From: Glandiceps talaboti
Lineage: Eukaryota; Hemichordata; Enteropneusta; Spengelidae
Assembly (NCBI RefSeq): GCF_964340395.1
Contig: NC_135550.1
Coordinates: 13,191,408 to 13,255,407, forward strand
Direction: 5' to 3'
Length of the DNA: 64,000 nt
Each line of letters opens with the position of its first letter. Position 1 is the stretch's first letter. Position numbers and translations under genes: made by a program. Of this stretch, positions 14,456 to 24,083 are shown one piece after another. Under the pieces are notes generated by a model. It made no database searches. It was not told the origin of the DNA and was given only the letters and a program-made list of their open reading frames with translations.

Positions 14456-15229
14456 GGACAGACAGACTGACTGACATCACCACGACATTGGCTCCCATAT
14501 GGGAGCTAAAAAACTATGCTAACATGCTTTGCTTTTTTGGACAAGTGTGCTGTCTTATGGTTAATGTATGTGCCAGATTATATGGAATTTGAAGAGTTTA
14601 TGATACAGCTTAAGTACTGAATATCGTTAATCATTCAATTACTCATTAAAGGTAAAAGATGTATCAACAAACTGCATATGACAGGTGCGTATTATTATGA
14701 ATGATATATGTACCATATTATATGAAATTAGAAGCTTGGATTATTAAGATACAGCCTAATTACGCAAAATCATTAATTATGCAATTTTTCTTAAAACTAA
14801 TTATGCAATTTTTCTTAAAACTAAACTAAACAAATGTTATAGGAGATATGTGATTTGTTATGGTTAACGTATGTACTGAATGATATTGAAATTGAAGTAT
14901 GCATTCTTAAGATGTAACGGAGATCATTAATTATGCAAAGTATTCATTAACACTAAGGTACATCAACAACTTTATAGGACATGTGCACCTTGTTATGTTT
15001 AATGTATGTACTAAATTAATTTGAAATTGAAGTATGCCGTCTTAAGATATTGCTTAATTAGTCGTTTCATTGATATGCAAATTGACCTAATTAACATGAA
15101 CAGATCTCGCTCAAAGACTAATCAGTTCTAGCCATTACCCCTACCTACTATTATATGTACCAAATTTCATTATTATTGAGGAGCCGTAAGAAAATGATGA
15201 GATAGACAGACAGACAGACAGACAGGAAA

Positions 15230-15300
<71 letters not shown>

Positions 15301-15388
15301 GTCAGTCAGTCAGTCAGTCAGTCAGTCAGTCAGTCAGTCAGTCACACACACACACACACGGACGGACGGACGGACGGACGGACGGACG

Positions 15389-15471
<83 letters not shown>

Positions 15472-16808
15472 TCAAATGTATCTTTGTAATAAAAAATTGG
15501 CGTATTGACTGGATTCTTTCTCATACATGATCTTCGTTATTCATAATGAAATAAACTTCAACATAATTTCTTTTAAATCTAACTTCAGTTGATGAATCGT
15601 CTACAACATTACAAATATGTGACTAAAGGAAGAGCTCCGAGTAGAGCTCTGAGTTTGCATTTATGGCACGACAAAATGTTTCCGTGACTTTAAAGTGCAC
15701 TCAAAAGCTTAAGTTTCATGTTGACATAATTTGACCATTACGGTCGAGGTGTTAAAGTACAATTTGTTGAAACATAGAATTTATTCTAAAATAATATATA
15801 TTACTACCAACCCAGCTTAGCACAAACTTTCAGTTTGCGATATTATACGTGAACTGTGGATTCTTTAATGTAAACTTGCAAGCATTCATCCAAAACTGTT
15901 ACGTGAATAAAGGAATCGTAACAGGAACACTGCCTGGACAACATTTCGTGTTTTCGAATTAAGTAATGTTTATAAGTAAAAGAGGCGAGTAAAGGTTAAT
16001 TTGTCAGTTTTTGTCATACACATTTAATTTTGGGGTCAAAATAAGTCCATGGGAATCCGATAAGGCACGTATGCGTATTAAAGACGCAAACAGCGTCTAG
16101 TCAGGTGTGTAAATACTCAATACCTCATGCCTAACGTGAATGGTTGCATTGTTATTTTTGTCAATAAGACCATTCTCTGCTGTGACAAGTCCATACATGT
16201 CCACCCACAGCTTTACAGTCCAGCTCCGTCTAAGAATCTGACACCCCTCAAGTGTTGATTTTTTTGTCCTCTTGTATTTGCAGTAACACTGCAGAAATCG
16301 ATGTCATGGTGAGGAACAACCATGAAATAACTCAAATGCCTACCGACCAGAGTATTTTATCTTCAGATATGTATGACTCATATATTGGCCAGTTCTGCAT
16401 ATCTAGCATACCGTGTTGTGTTAATTTAAAAGGCGTACAAGGAAGATCATTTAGCTATCGACTGATATTCATATGTCATATTCACCAAAATAGCCATCAT
16501 GTGTACAACTCGCCTATGTTTCATTTATTTCTTATAATGCGCACTGCCAGTGAAATCATTCTCTTATGTGATTTTTAGCACCTCTATACTTGCGGTTCCA
16601 TATGGTAATTAGTTGGGCACTCAGTGATTATGTAATTCCTTCAAAATATACATCTTGATACATTGATATATTTAAATAAAGATACAAATTATAACCTAGT
16701 GTGTGTGAACTTACCAGTGTCACTGTCACTGTCCTTCACGTCGTCTGGAAACTCACAATCACGCTGCTTCTTTCGGTCCTCGCTTACTTTGTAACCTTTG
16801 ACGGCCAT
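1..16808 (-). CDS. Death-2TM-NB-ARC-TPR protein (NLR/STAND-like), 3' end beyond the window
   Basis: Seven exons join in frame, each with GT/AG borders: 16808-16715, 8055-7759, 6101-5727, 4643-4513, 3225-3079, 1923-474 and 165-1 (continues). They give at least 886 residues. Start: AAAATGG context with an in-frame TAA upstream; no signal peptide. Residues ~57-127 form a Death domain (LKPFARRLGL, then an EEILYQIVNKWL helix, then TLDDMFAGAL). Residues ~200-219 and ~229-248 are two hydrophobic helices. NB-ARC features: FTGTEH (269-274), Walker A GFGGCGKT (303-310), Walker B LMVIDD (379-384), HILITSR (405-411) and GLPLAL (485-490). A winged-helix-like stretch lies at 618-650, and an MHD-equivalent VHHLLQEV at 708-715. 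TPR-like helices begin near 790 and run off the edge. In known families such proteins are oligomerising ATPases that recruit death-fold partners. The ligand, and its role in immunity or apoptosis, are inference. The two membrane helices between Death and NB-ARC are unusual. Confidence 0.85.
474..1923 (-). other. Exon 6 of the NLR-like gene: Walker B to TPR onset
   Basis: This is the long 1450-nt exon, phase 0 at entry and phase 1 at exit (donor GTAAAT, 473 downward). It encodes residues 349-831 without a stop. It carries the WLMVIDDADD Walker B, HILITSR, GLPLAL, a winged-helix segment around EFLHLCSC, the VHHLLQEV motif and the first TPR-like helices. The reading frame stays open past the donor to a stop at 364, so intron retention would give a short alternative C-terminus. 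The next exon (165-1) continues the TPR-type sequence (AVKCFRESIALFEEN) and has a possible donor at the extreme left edge. Confidence 0.8.
1977..2060 (+). repeat. tRNA-derived SINE relic (weak)
   Basis: Within an intron of the NLR-like gene, a box A-like stretch (TAGTCGAGTGGTTAA) is followed about 40 bases later by a poor box B (AGTTCACATCT, about 7 of 11 consensus positions). The cloverleaf is not convincing, so this is read as an old SINE head and not a tRNA gene. Confidence 0.3.
3079..3225 (-). other. Exon 5 of the NLR-like gene: Walker A exon of NB-ARC
   Basis: This 147-nt, phase 0-0 exon encodes residues 300-348 and starts almost directly with the nucleotide-binding loop (ILYGFGGCGKTE). 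The acceptor is CTCTTTCAG and the donor GTAGAG. The lysine and threonine of GCGKT, needed for phosphate and Mg binding, are intact. It joins in frame to exon 6 (positions 1923-474), which carries Walker B and all later NB-ARC motifs. Confidence 0.85.
3290..3430 (-). repeat. tRNA-derived SINE-like copy 1 (degenerate)
   Basis: On the minus strand this resembles the copy at 3640-3800. Shared landmarks are TCAGCTG, the AATTCAGGGCAC block, TTGGTTC, and a downstream TTTCCCCAATTTCATTTCA that matches the other copy. Both copies are followed, on the plus strand, by a TGGTAGATT landmark. Boxes A and B are eroded. Both lie in the same intron and orientation. Confidence 0.45.
3640..3800 (-). repeat. tRNA-derived SINE-like copy 2
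   Basis: The minus strand shows a good polymerase III box A (TTTAGCTCAGCTGACTAGAG) and, about 35 bases later, a box B-like GGTTCAACCAC. This is the spacing expected of a tRNA head. The flanks align with the copy near 3290-3430, so this is a repeated element and not a single tRNA gene. Confidence 0.5.
3818..3871 (+). repeat. (GAAT)n microsatellite
   Basis: About thirteen near-perfect GAAT tetramers lie directly beside the SINE-like copy, in an intron of the NLR-like gene. Confidence 0.95.
5727..6101 (-). other. Exon 3 of the NLR-like gene: linker and two transmembrane helices
   Basis: The exon is 375 nt, bordered by the acceptor TTTACAG and the donor GTAAGC, and is phase 1 at both ends. It encodes residues 131-255: a polar Ser/Thr/Pro-rich linker, then basic residues (KTDKRD), then helix 1 (FYILVFCITVLLAIVIHF), a short acidic turn (VENAVMDV), helix 2 (TLLLILAIVLTATVLIMYL), then Arg-Leu-His. 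The pattern is a helical hairpin that would place the Death domain and the NB-ARC on the same side of a membrane. The topology is inferred from hydropathy only. Confidence 0.7.
7759..8055 (-). other. Exon 2 of the NLR-like gene: Death domain
   Basis: The exon runs from the acceptor at 8056-8057 (CCACAG) to the donor GTAAGC at 7753-7758. It is 297 nt, enters in phase 1 and leaves in phase 1. It encodes residues 32-130. After a Ser/Glu/Arg-rich linker comes the full six-helix Death pattern: FARRLGLGEGDI, the conserved EEILYQIVNKWL helix, and a final TLDDMFAGALSDVGLHNDA. The fold is recognised from the family pattern (LKxFARxLGL...DI...W...TLxxLxxAL), not from a search. It is the only effector-type domain visible in the gene. 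Confidence 0.85.
8590..9000 (+). repeat. Diverged tandem repeat with GTTGCTAGG and TATCCA landmarks
   Basis: Phrases recur three to four times: GTTGCTAGG, GTGTGTTCATTT, and CTATCCATCC/TATCCA(C/T). They are spaced roughly 100-180 bases apart and diverged, in intron 1 of the NLR-like gene. I see no coding potential. Confidence 0.5.
9160..9850 (+). repeat. Interspersed repeat block A with ATTAATTATGCAAATTA cores
   Basis: Several imperfect units share the order: a GTATGT/ATATGGAATTTGAA segment, a CCTAATTACCGAAAATCA segment, then TTAATTATGCAAATTAC. Perfect ATGCAAAT octamers occur at 9235, 9488, 9634 and 9679. The same family recurs at 12230-12400, 13610-13900 and 14560-15180. The block lies inside the 8.7-kb first intron of the NLR-like gene. 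Confidence 0.7.
10855..11070 (+). repeat. TGTC microsatellite with two repeat copies
   Basis: A (TGTC)n run at 10876-10908 is followed by a GGCTGGCTCA(A/G)TCCAAAC(A/G)AAAT block. That block appears again at 11025-11050 after a second TGTC run. The duplicated unit is about 115 bases and non-coding. Confidence 0.7.
12911..13304. repeat. Inverted repeat, ~62-bp arms
   Basis: The arm at 12911-12971 (starting GTTCCAAACAGGACAGTGTA) matches the reverse complement of 13241-13304 (ending CGTCCTGTTTGGAAC) with few mismatches. The ~270-bp spacer is unrelated and contains a (GGA)n run. This could be a foldback element or a MITE remnant. Confidence 0.75.
13907..14225 (+). mobile_element. Non-LTR retrotransposon (LINE) 3' end, 5'-truncated
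   Basis: Positions 13907-13993 read WNNLLLDVRSKS...FRNSLKDFLHLI and stop. This is the W-N-x-L...F(K/R)xxLKxxL pattern found at the extreme C-terminus of many LINE reverse transcriptases. It is followed by an AT-rich 3' UTR-like stretch with the phrase AAGGAGACAGACTTGATTAG. The element is truncated at its 5' end and sits inside the octamer-bearing repeat. The exact 3' end is unclear. Confidence 0.55.
14400..14475 (+). repeat. (CAGA)n microsatellite
   Basis: Near-perfect CAGA tetramers cap the 3' side of an interspersed repeat block, the same association seen at 15204. Confidence 0.95.
14560..15180 (+). repeat. Interspersed repeat block B with TTAATTATGCAA cores
   Basis: Three to four diverged units of about 150-170 bases each run in the order TATGGTTAATGTATGTAC, ATTGAAGTATGC, TTAAGATATAGCCTAATTA, then CATTAATTATGCAA. 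One perfect octamer lies at 15075. The block belongs to the same family as 9160-9850 and ends in a CAGA compound microsatellite. Confidence 0.7.
15204..15472 (+). repeat. Compound tetranucleotide microsatellite
   Basis: Consecutive runs of (GACA)n, (GTCA)n at 15300-15342, (CA)n, (CGGA)n at 15359-15392 and (CAGA)n total about 270 bases. Open frames across it (Ser-Val-Cys-Leu repeats) are artefacts of the tetranucleotide. Confidence 0.97.
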
Positions 16809-18310
16809 TTTGGTTTCGGTGCTGCATATAGTAACAGGTTAATGAATTATAGGTCAATTTAAAAAATTATGTTTCCGGTATCTCGACCAACGCCAGTTAC
16901 AGCCGTCGATCGTAAACATGTTTTACTTTGAAAAAGGTAAAATGATGAGAATTGACTTGCCTTTAGTCCTTTATCTTGGCTGTCTTCTTTCTTAAGTGAT
17001 GCAAGCTTGTACATGGTTCACGCGTAAGGCAGTGTCAGTGTCCATAGCGAGAGAAATCCTGAAATATCTAACCTATTTTCTGAAGACATGCTATTGGAAA
17101 GAAACATTTGATTTTTATTTATAACCTTAATATTATAAGTAATTGACGTTTGTCTAGAAAACTGTGATATTCATCAAAGTTGTGTCAGATCTTTTTATGA
17201 TCCACAGAAGAAATTGTAAGATGTTTAACATGTTCAGGGCTACGGCCATAGGTGACTTAAGCTTCACTCGTAACAATGTTACGTTTCTGCCAGTCTAGTA
17301 ATTTTGCGGAATGATCAATCAATTTAGTCATCACCACCTGACTTGGTAGAATCTAAAGAAATCTTCAGTGTCGAAACACCAGTATGACATTGGCATAATG
17401 CATTGTGATGCAGGGTGGACTGACAATCCACCATGCTAGAGATTCAAAATTGTAGGCAAATCCAAATTTTGACTATGCAACTGTGAATATCAAGTTGTTT
17501 TTTGCCCATATTAAATCATCATTTGGACACATTGACATCACTTGTAGAGTTTGACTGTCGTCTGTACATATTGATTTATCACTTATTGACATTAACATAC
17601 AGTGAATTTCACAGTACTGTTCAGCTTTTCTGTTTGATTCAACCACGCAGAAACCAACACGAAATTGCGTATGCCACACTCTATAGCAAGATCGATTTTT
17701 TTTGCTACATTTAGTCTAAATTAAGTAAACTATTAAATGTATTGCTACTCCATGCAGATATTCCAGCGCAAACGTTTTTCTTATTATCAAACACCCGATG
17801 AAGGCTGCGTAAAATGTCATTTGCAGTATTCATTTGATGTATGCATGGCAGCATCTGTAGTTCATTTCACTTACAAAAACTATAGCAAGAAACTGTACTC
17901 ATTCAATCTTGCTATCTTTAAAGTGTAGCATATTCAGTTCCTTGGTTTCTGCGTGATTGTATGAAACAGAAAAACTGAATGGTATCGTGAAATTCGCTGT
18001 ACCGGTTGACAGTGTCAACTTATCACTTAACGGCACTAATTTATCACTTGGTGAGATTGACTTTTGGCCTCGATTATGCGTCATATGTGCAAATGCAAAC
18101 TGGGCGAGAGTGAGCGCCACCTATTGTCGTTTGATTCGTATATCTTGTTTTGTTTTTAAAATGTGAGTGTTCACTGGTCACTTTCATCAAACCATTATCA
18201 ATAAAACAATCTACTGTTTAGAGGTATGTGTTTAGAGTTACGTGTTTAACCGATCATTCACCGTCAATTAATCATACAATTTATTTTTTTGCTTGATTAT
18301 TAATCGCTTT
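16809..18310. other. Upstream region of the NLR-like gene, no gene seen
   Basis: This is AT-rich sequence 5' of the minus-strand start codon. I see no TATA box with convincing spacing and no conserved exon. It contains an inverted repeat: arm 17599-17655 (ending CCACGCAGAAACC) against 17944-18001 (starting GGTTTCTGCGTG), about 57 bp with several mismatches and a spacer of about 290 bases. Short open frames here are unremarkable. Confidence 0.5.
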
Positions 18311-18317
18311 TTGTCGT

Positions 18318-18628
18318 TAATAATGTTGGGTTCTTATATAGCGCTTTCCCACTCCGTGTTCAACGGCTCTTTAGTCTTCCTCAACTCCCCAGGGAGCATA
18401 CAATCCATTGCAGCCATTTAAGCGCATAGGATTAAAGCCTTCACATTGCAACCTACATCCTACCAGGTCCCCAGTTATACAGCTGGGTTGACTTAGGCAC
18501 AGTCGTGGTTCATATCTTGCCCAAGGACTTTAGCCACTCAGAAACAAACAGCAGGCAGCGACGGGGCAACCTGTAGATTCCAAGCCGGTCACGCTAACCA
18601 TTCACCCATCATGACTCCACATGGTTTA
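18318..18628 (-). mobile_element. tRNA-type SINE, near full length
   Basis: On the minus strand the head at 18628 downward has a box A-like GGGTGAATGGTTAGCGTG and a box B-like AGGTTGCCCCGTCG. The body follows: CCTTGGGCAAGATATGAACC, then AACCCAGCTGTATAACTGG and GGACCTGGTAGGATG. It ends in AAAGCGCTATATAAGAACCC and an ATT-rich stretch, as expected for a LINE-mobilised tail. I recall similar bodies in broadly distributed invertebrate SINEs, but the family name needs a database comparison. Confidence 0.65.
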
Positions 18629-18699
18629 CAGTAACATAATTCATTGACTACTTTCAAGACCCTGTGATTCTATCAATATTCGATGTCATGTACAACTTG

Positions 18700-18848
18700 T
18701 CTGTTTGTCTGTCTGTTTGTTTGTTTGTTTTGTGTTTGTTTGTTTGTTTGTTTGTTTGTTTGTTTGTTTGTTTGTTTGTTTGTTTGATTGTGTGTTTGTT
18801 TGTTTGTCTGTTTGTTTGATTGTTTTTTTGCTTGCCTGTTTGTTTCTT
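18700..18848 (+). repeat. (GTTT)n microsatellite
   Basis: About 145 bases of TTTG/GTTT tetramers with scattered interruptions lie beside the SINE. Cys-Leu-Phe-Val repeat frames on it are not genes. Confidence 0.95.
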
Positions 18849-18849
18849 C

Positions 18850-21800
18850 CTTCAAAAACAACTCGATCTCAGCGTAAAAAGAAAAGACATTAATTACAGT
18901 AGTAACTTTGAATGTGTAAGTAAAACATTTGAAAATTGGATTTGTGTGTGCATTTCTGATTATCATTTTCACTTATTCTCTGTTAGTTTTTATGTCGAAA
19001 TAAGAAATCTCCCGAACATATCACTGCAGTTTCGATAGGATACAAAGATGAGTGAACTATTTATCTCACTGTCCATACTGTCAACACCATTGATGTTTGA
19101 CCTGTGACCCAGCCTCAAGTGTTAAGTCAACTTGTACACTGTCAAATAATCAATCGTACCAGTGTGTGCTTAGGCCTAGAAAAAAAATTTTCATTCCGGT
19201 TAACCGACCACAGCTAGTTTTCCACTGTCGACCTAATCATTTGTTTACATATTCGTGAGAAAAAAAACTAAAATCGCGAAAATTAAAATTGCGAAATCTG
19301 CGAGAAAGAGTGGATGTGGAAACTGACATCAATGTAAAAAGACAAAATGAAACTGTTCTTCCAATCTGTAATGGCGGTACATCTGATGGGAAGAAACCAA
19401 TAACACAGAGACCATGTGGAATACAACGGGAAACATAACTATCTAAACTAGACACTCACACTGAAAAAAGCAGTATAAAAAAATATTTATTTAAAAAATC
19501 TACATTCCCTAACTATTCTATCAAATTGAGCTTACACAATAATGGATTGCTAACGGGATTTATTCTTGATGCGCCCCCAACGGTGTATCTACGAAGAGGA
19601 TTCTTGGAACCTGAAGGAGAGAACTATTTGATTTCAGAGCCTGAGGATGGATGCGGGAGAATTTTCGAGAGAAAAAAATAGTTAACTGAAGGTAAAATAT
19701 TGAAAATATTGCAATACGGCTATTCAGTACTTTGTAGTCCTGAATTACAATTTTGATTCTGAAAACAATCAGATCTTGGGTCCAATCCCAAGGTTGACCA
19801 TTACATAGTATGTTTGCAGTACAGAACAGCCTCTCTTTATACCATACCACCTTCACACACCACCCACACTCACACATCAAACAGTCGGTACAAAACGCGG
19901 GAACAGGCCAGTCCAGTTCAGGTATCGACTGAATTTTATTTTCATTCACGTTCAGTTCCAAAGGTGTGAATCACATCAAATGCACTCGGCATAATGACGA
20001 ATAAGCCCACATTTAGCGAAGTAAGAAAGCACATTTTGTATTTAAGATTGCTGGTGGCTTCACACTGTTGTAATGTGTTTTACCATTAATTCGTCCACTT
20101 CGTAATTTTTTTAACTATAATGTTATGTGAATTATAGTGATTCTAACATTGGCTCCGTTTTTTTTTTGTCTTGCCCACATTTAAGTTCTACCTTTAAGTT
20201 TGTTATATAAAATCCATACCCCCAACCCCCATCCCACCCCACCCACATACTGTATATTAATTACGACATGTAGTTTTCCGATATTGAAGTACTGTTTTGA
20301 ACTTTGAACTGTTTACAAGCGATACTGAACAGTTATGGATGGCGTCCTCGATAAATATAAACTAGTTTACAGTGCATGCGCATACGAATACGTCTATCTC
20401 GTTAGTTTCGTCATATATCAAGAACATCACAAGTATTTAAAAATTCAACTAGAATTTGGTCACGATTACACCGTAGCATTCCATGAATATCAACTGGGCA
20501 TTTGACTGGCACAGCTGTCGTTACCGAAAGTAAGTTTCTATCTACATGGTTTTACATACTGACCTATAGATAAATGGAATGACAAATTAACTTTCTAGAA
20601 AGTTAGGATAAATAGTGCATGTCCATCGTATCGTAATTACGTCATAAACTTCGATGTATCGCATCACACACTCCCTAAATTCGAGGACACCGCATGATAC
20701 TGCATATTATTAGTTTCGATACTACTTCAACAGTCATGCACGCTTTTCGCACACGTGCACGATCCTGACATCGATGTGATTGGGAGAAACCAAATGCCGA
20801 CGAACAATCTGACATAACTCGTGCTGCCCTGCCAAACAGAATTGCGTCCGTCAATCTTTGTCCTCGGTTTGTTAGAAAGCGGCACTGGTAACATTTTGAT
20901 TGCTGACTAGTTAGAATATATGTAATTCGCCATCTGATAGACGTAGTACATTCAAATGCGGCAATGTGATGCGTCTCATTTCATTAAAATTGGTAATTAA
21001 TGTGTTGTTAATATTTTTTTCAATTCAAAATCATATTTGAAAAAAGTACAATTCAAAAAACATTTCTTCGGTCTTTATGCTTTGTCTCATACTTGACAGT
21101 ACTCCACGCGTAGAATATTTTATCGGATAGCTATTCACGTCGATTTTTGGTGAAGCATGTCATTAGTTGGAAGTCAGTTGTTAACTTGATAAATAATTTG
21201 ATCTGTCAATCTATAACCTGGCCAACGTCGCATTTGGTTCATGGTAATGCTGAATTTTTTGGTATTTGTGGACAGAGTCAACGTAGTTTGTATTTCTGCC
21301 TAGGTGAAAAAAAGGGAAAAACGATTGCAGGAAGAATATGTGTATGCCAGAAGCAATTTTTACATTTAGTGACCCTTATAATTAGCTCTTATGATACTGA
21401 TACACACTATTTCAGAAACGTTAAACCGTTTAATGTAAACTGCGAATCGTCCAGGTTTTCTCTCTTCAAAAGCTTTGCTTGTCTATGTATTTCTCGATGT
21501 ATTTCACAAAGTACACAACACACGTAACAAACCGAGGCAGAGACACAAGACCGGTCACCGGTACCAGTTTGGGGCATGCAGTGCTACTTCAGTTGGTAAA
21601 TAGATAACTGTTGGCATAGCTCCAGAATGATTTATGGTTATAGATGGTGACATAAATCTTTGCCTCGACTGTCCAGGTTGTAGATACTTGTCTTTACAAG
21701 GCTTGCGACCGGTAATTTGGAACGCTGTAATCACTCTGGGTGATTACAGTGAGCATACACATTTAAAGGGGTCAGCGTAAATTGCATGATCTGTCTGTAT

Positions 21801-22980
21801 ACCTGCAGAACAATATGTTAATAAATTGTGTCTACCTTTCCTCGATGAAATAAATACTTATCCTGGTTGATGGTGGCCAAATACTTTTGTCTTAGCAATA
21901 TAGTCGTTTTAGTTGACAGTTAGTACTATGCTTTACTGAATAATGTGTGTCTCTGTATGAGTCAAGGTGTCTGTGTTATATGTAAAACTGGAACGTCTTG
22001 AAGTGGGTCGGAAGTGTGATTTTGTTTTTCTTTTTAGAAACTATTCAAAGAAAACGTATCTGGTATTATGTGTAAATTTCCCCAGGATGTTTAGTCAGTA
22101 ATATTGATGCAGTTTCATCTGTCATGGCTTAAATTAACAAGTGAACTGAAATATCTCAGCAGGACAGTAATCACAACTCTTAATTATGATTGTCAAGGTG
22201 TGAAAATAGTGTATAGGTTCCTCTGTGGGTTTTTGTGCTGTATTAGGTAGCCTTCATTACACAGGTGTCGGCCTCGGGGAAATCAAACGCAGTCTGTCGC
22301 ATCAAATGTGACCCTTCCGTGATTACATTTTCTTAAAACTGTCATTCCTTCAATTTCCTTTCTCTAACTTATGACCCCGCCCGTTCAAATATTTCAAAAA
22401 CGCTGGTTAAAATGCCGTCATAAATGAAAAGGGACCCGAGTCTGAGACCCAATGGTAAGGAATGTTTTGTAATCGTATAAATTGTAATGGCATTGGTTGT
22501 TTCTCAGTACTACTACTACCACCACCATCACTATGAATGTGTGTAAAAGCGCTGTATTAATCAATCCCTGTGTTACACTCTGAGATCTAGAGCTGAAGGC
22601 CAGGCTCTCAGAGATTAGGCAGGTGGTCTATCAATATTGCCTGGACTGTGGTCAACATCCGTGCTCCATGGCATTATTCCATTGTCCTGCTATACTATCC
22701 CCCTCCACGTTTATTCTCTCCTGTAAGACCCACTCATTTCCTCACAACTAACACTTAATTCATTGCATGAGTATCAACATTGATTTCACCGATATATTGT
22801 GATATAATGAAGGAGTGGTGGGATATAGCAGCGATTGCGAATGAGGGATGCCAAAATGAAAGCAAAGTTAGACAAGAGAAGTCTTCCTAGAAGACACATC
22901 CCTCAAATAGTTTACTCCAGAGTGACTAGAAAGTTAGACTCAGAAGGAAAAAGCCAGGGTCAAATATACAAATAACAAAA
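18850..22980. other. Intergenic stretch without recognisable gene
   Basis: I find no conserved protein motif, RNA gene or mobile element end. A perfect 10-bp-stem hairpin lies at 21725-21749 (CTGTAATCAC, loop TCTGG, GTGATTACAG). A 126-codon open frame at 21147-21527 (plus) has no recognisable domain and no supporting splice context. Confidence 0.4.
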
Positions 22981-22989
22981 ACTTCTGAA

Positions 22990-24046
22990 AATATTTGTAT
23001 AGATACTTTAATTACATGCCTGTTTCTATTTTTGTTTTTGTTTTGGACTACTGTACAGTAAGTGGATTTTCATATCAAATATGGCCACAATTCAGTAAGA
23101 AGTGATATAAGCAGCAATTGTGTATGTCCCTTGTTTTGTATCAAATTTGGACATGATCACATTTAAATACCACAAAATGTATCAATAGGATACTGTTGTG
23201 TTAAAAGAAATCATTTACATCAAGGTTAAGGTCAAATGACACCAGCAGAATGGATGCATATTACACTATAGGAGCAGACAGTTGTCTTTTATTTGCAGGG
23301 TTATGGCTATTTTTTTATTTTTTTACACCCAATATGGCTGTCATTCAGTTAAAAGAATTATATGTGCACATTTCTCTTGATCTCGAGTAACTGTGCCCGA
23401 GATATTGTAAAATATTGGACACACTGAAATACTATAATGTGTCTATAATATGAAAGAAATGGCTTGATTTGATAATGACCCTGAAGGTCAAGGTCGAAAG
23501 TCAGGATCTGAAAAGAAATCTTACAAGTAATAATTCTGGTAGACACTTGATTGGAGCTTCTATATACCACAGTTTTTTAGTTATACAGTAAGTTATGATT
23601 TTTAGCAACAAACATGGCGGCAGTTCAGCAAAGAGTGACATGAGTACCCAAAAAATAATGTGTATGTATAATTTTCTTCTATATTGCCTATAAACATGAT
23701 GTAAAAGAATTGTCAACATAGAAATACTTCATCAATTCTGTGATATACAAACAAGAAATGGTTTGACTTTGATAATTGACCCTGAAGGACAAATTTGAAA
23801 AGCCAAAGTCTTAAAACGCAGTTTGTATCTGATAATATGGGGGTAGACACTTGAATGGAATCGCTATCTATTACATTTTTGGGTTATACAGCAAATATTG
23901 ATTTTTAACTGCAAAGATGGCCGCCTTTTGTTCAAACTTGCTTATGTCACAAAACAGATGACAATTATATGTCCCATAAGATATGCCACCTTTGCACCAG
24001 GTTTGAATGAGATTGGATATTGTATGAGTGAAAAACGACGTATGAT

Positions 24047-24083
<37 letters not shown>

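Noticed and set aside
14400-15472. CRISPR-like regularly spaced repeats
   Set aside because: The repeats are 4-base microsatellites and diverged interspersed units without unique spacers, in an intron-bearing animal genome.
19560-19961. 133-codon minus-strand frame
   Set aside because: No family pattern, no splice support, and composition like the surrounding AT-rich DNA.
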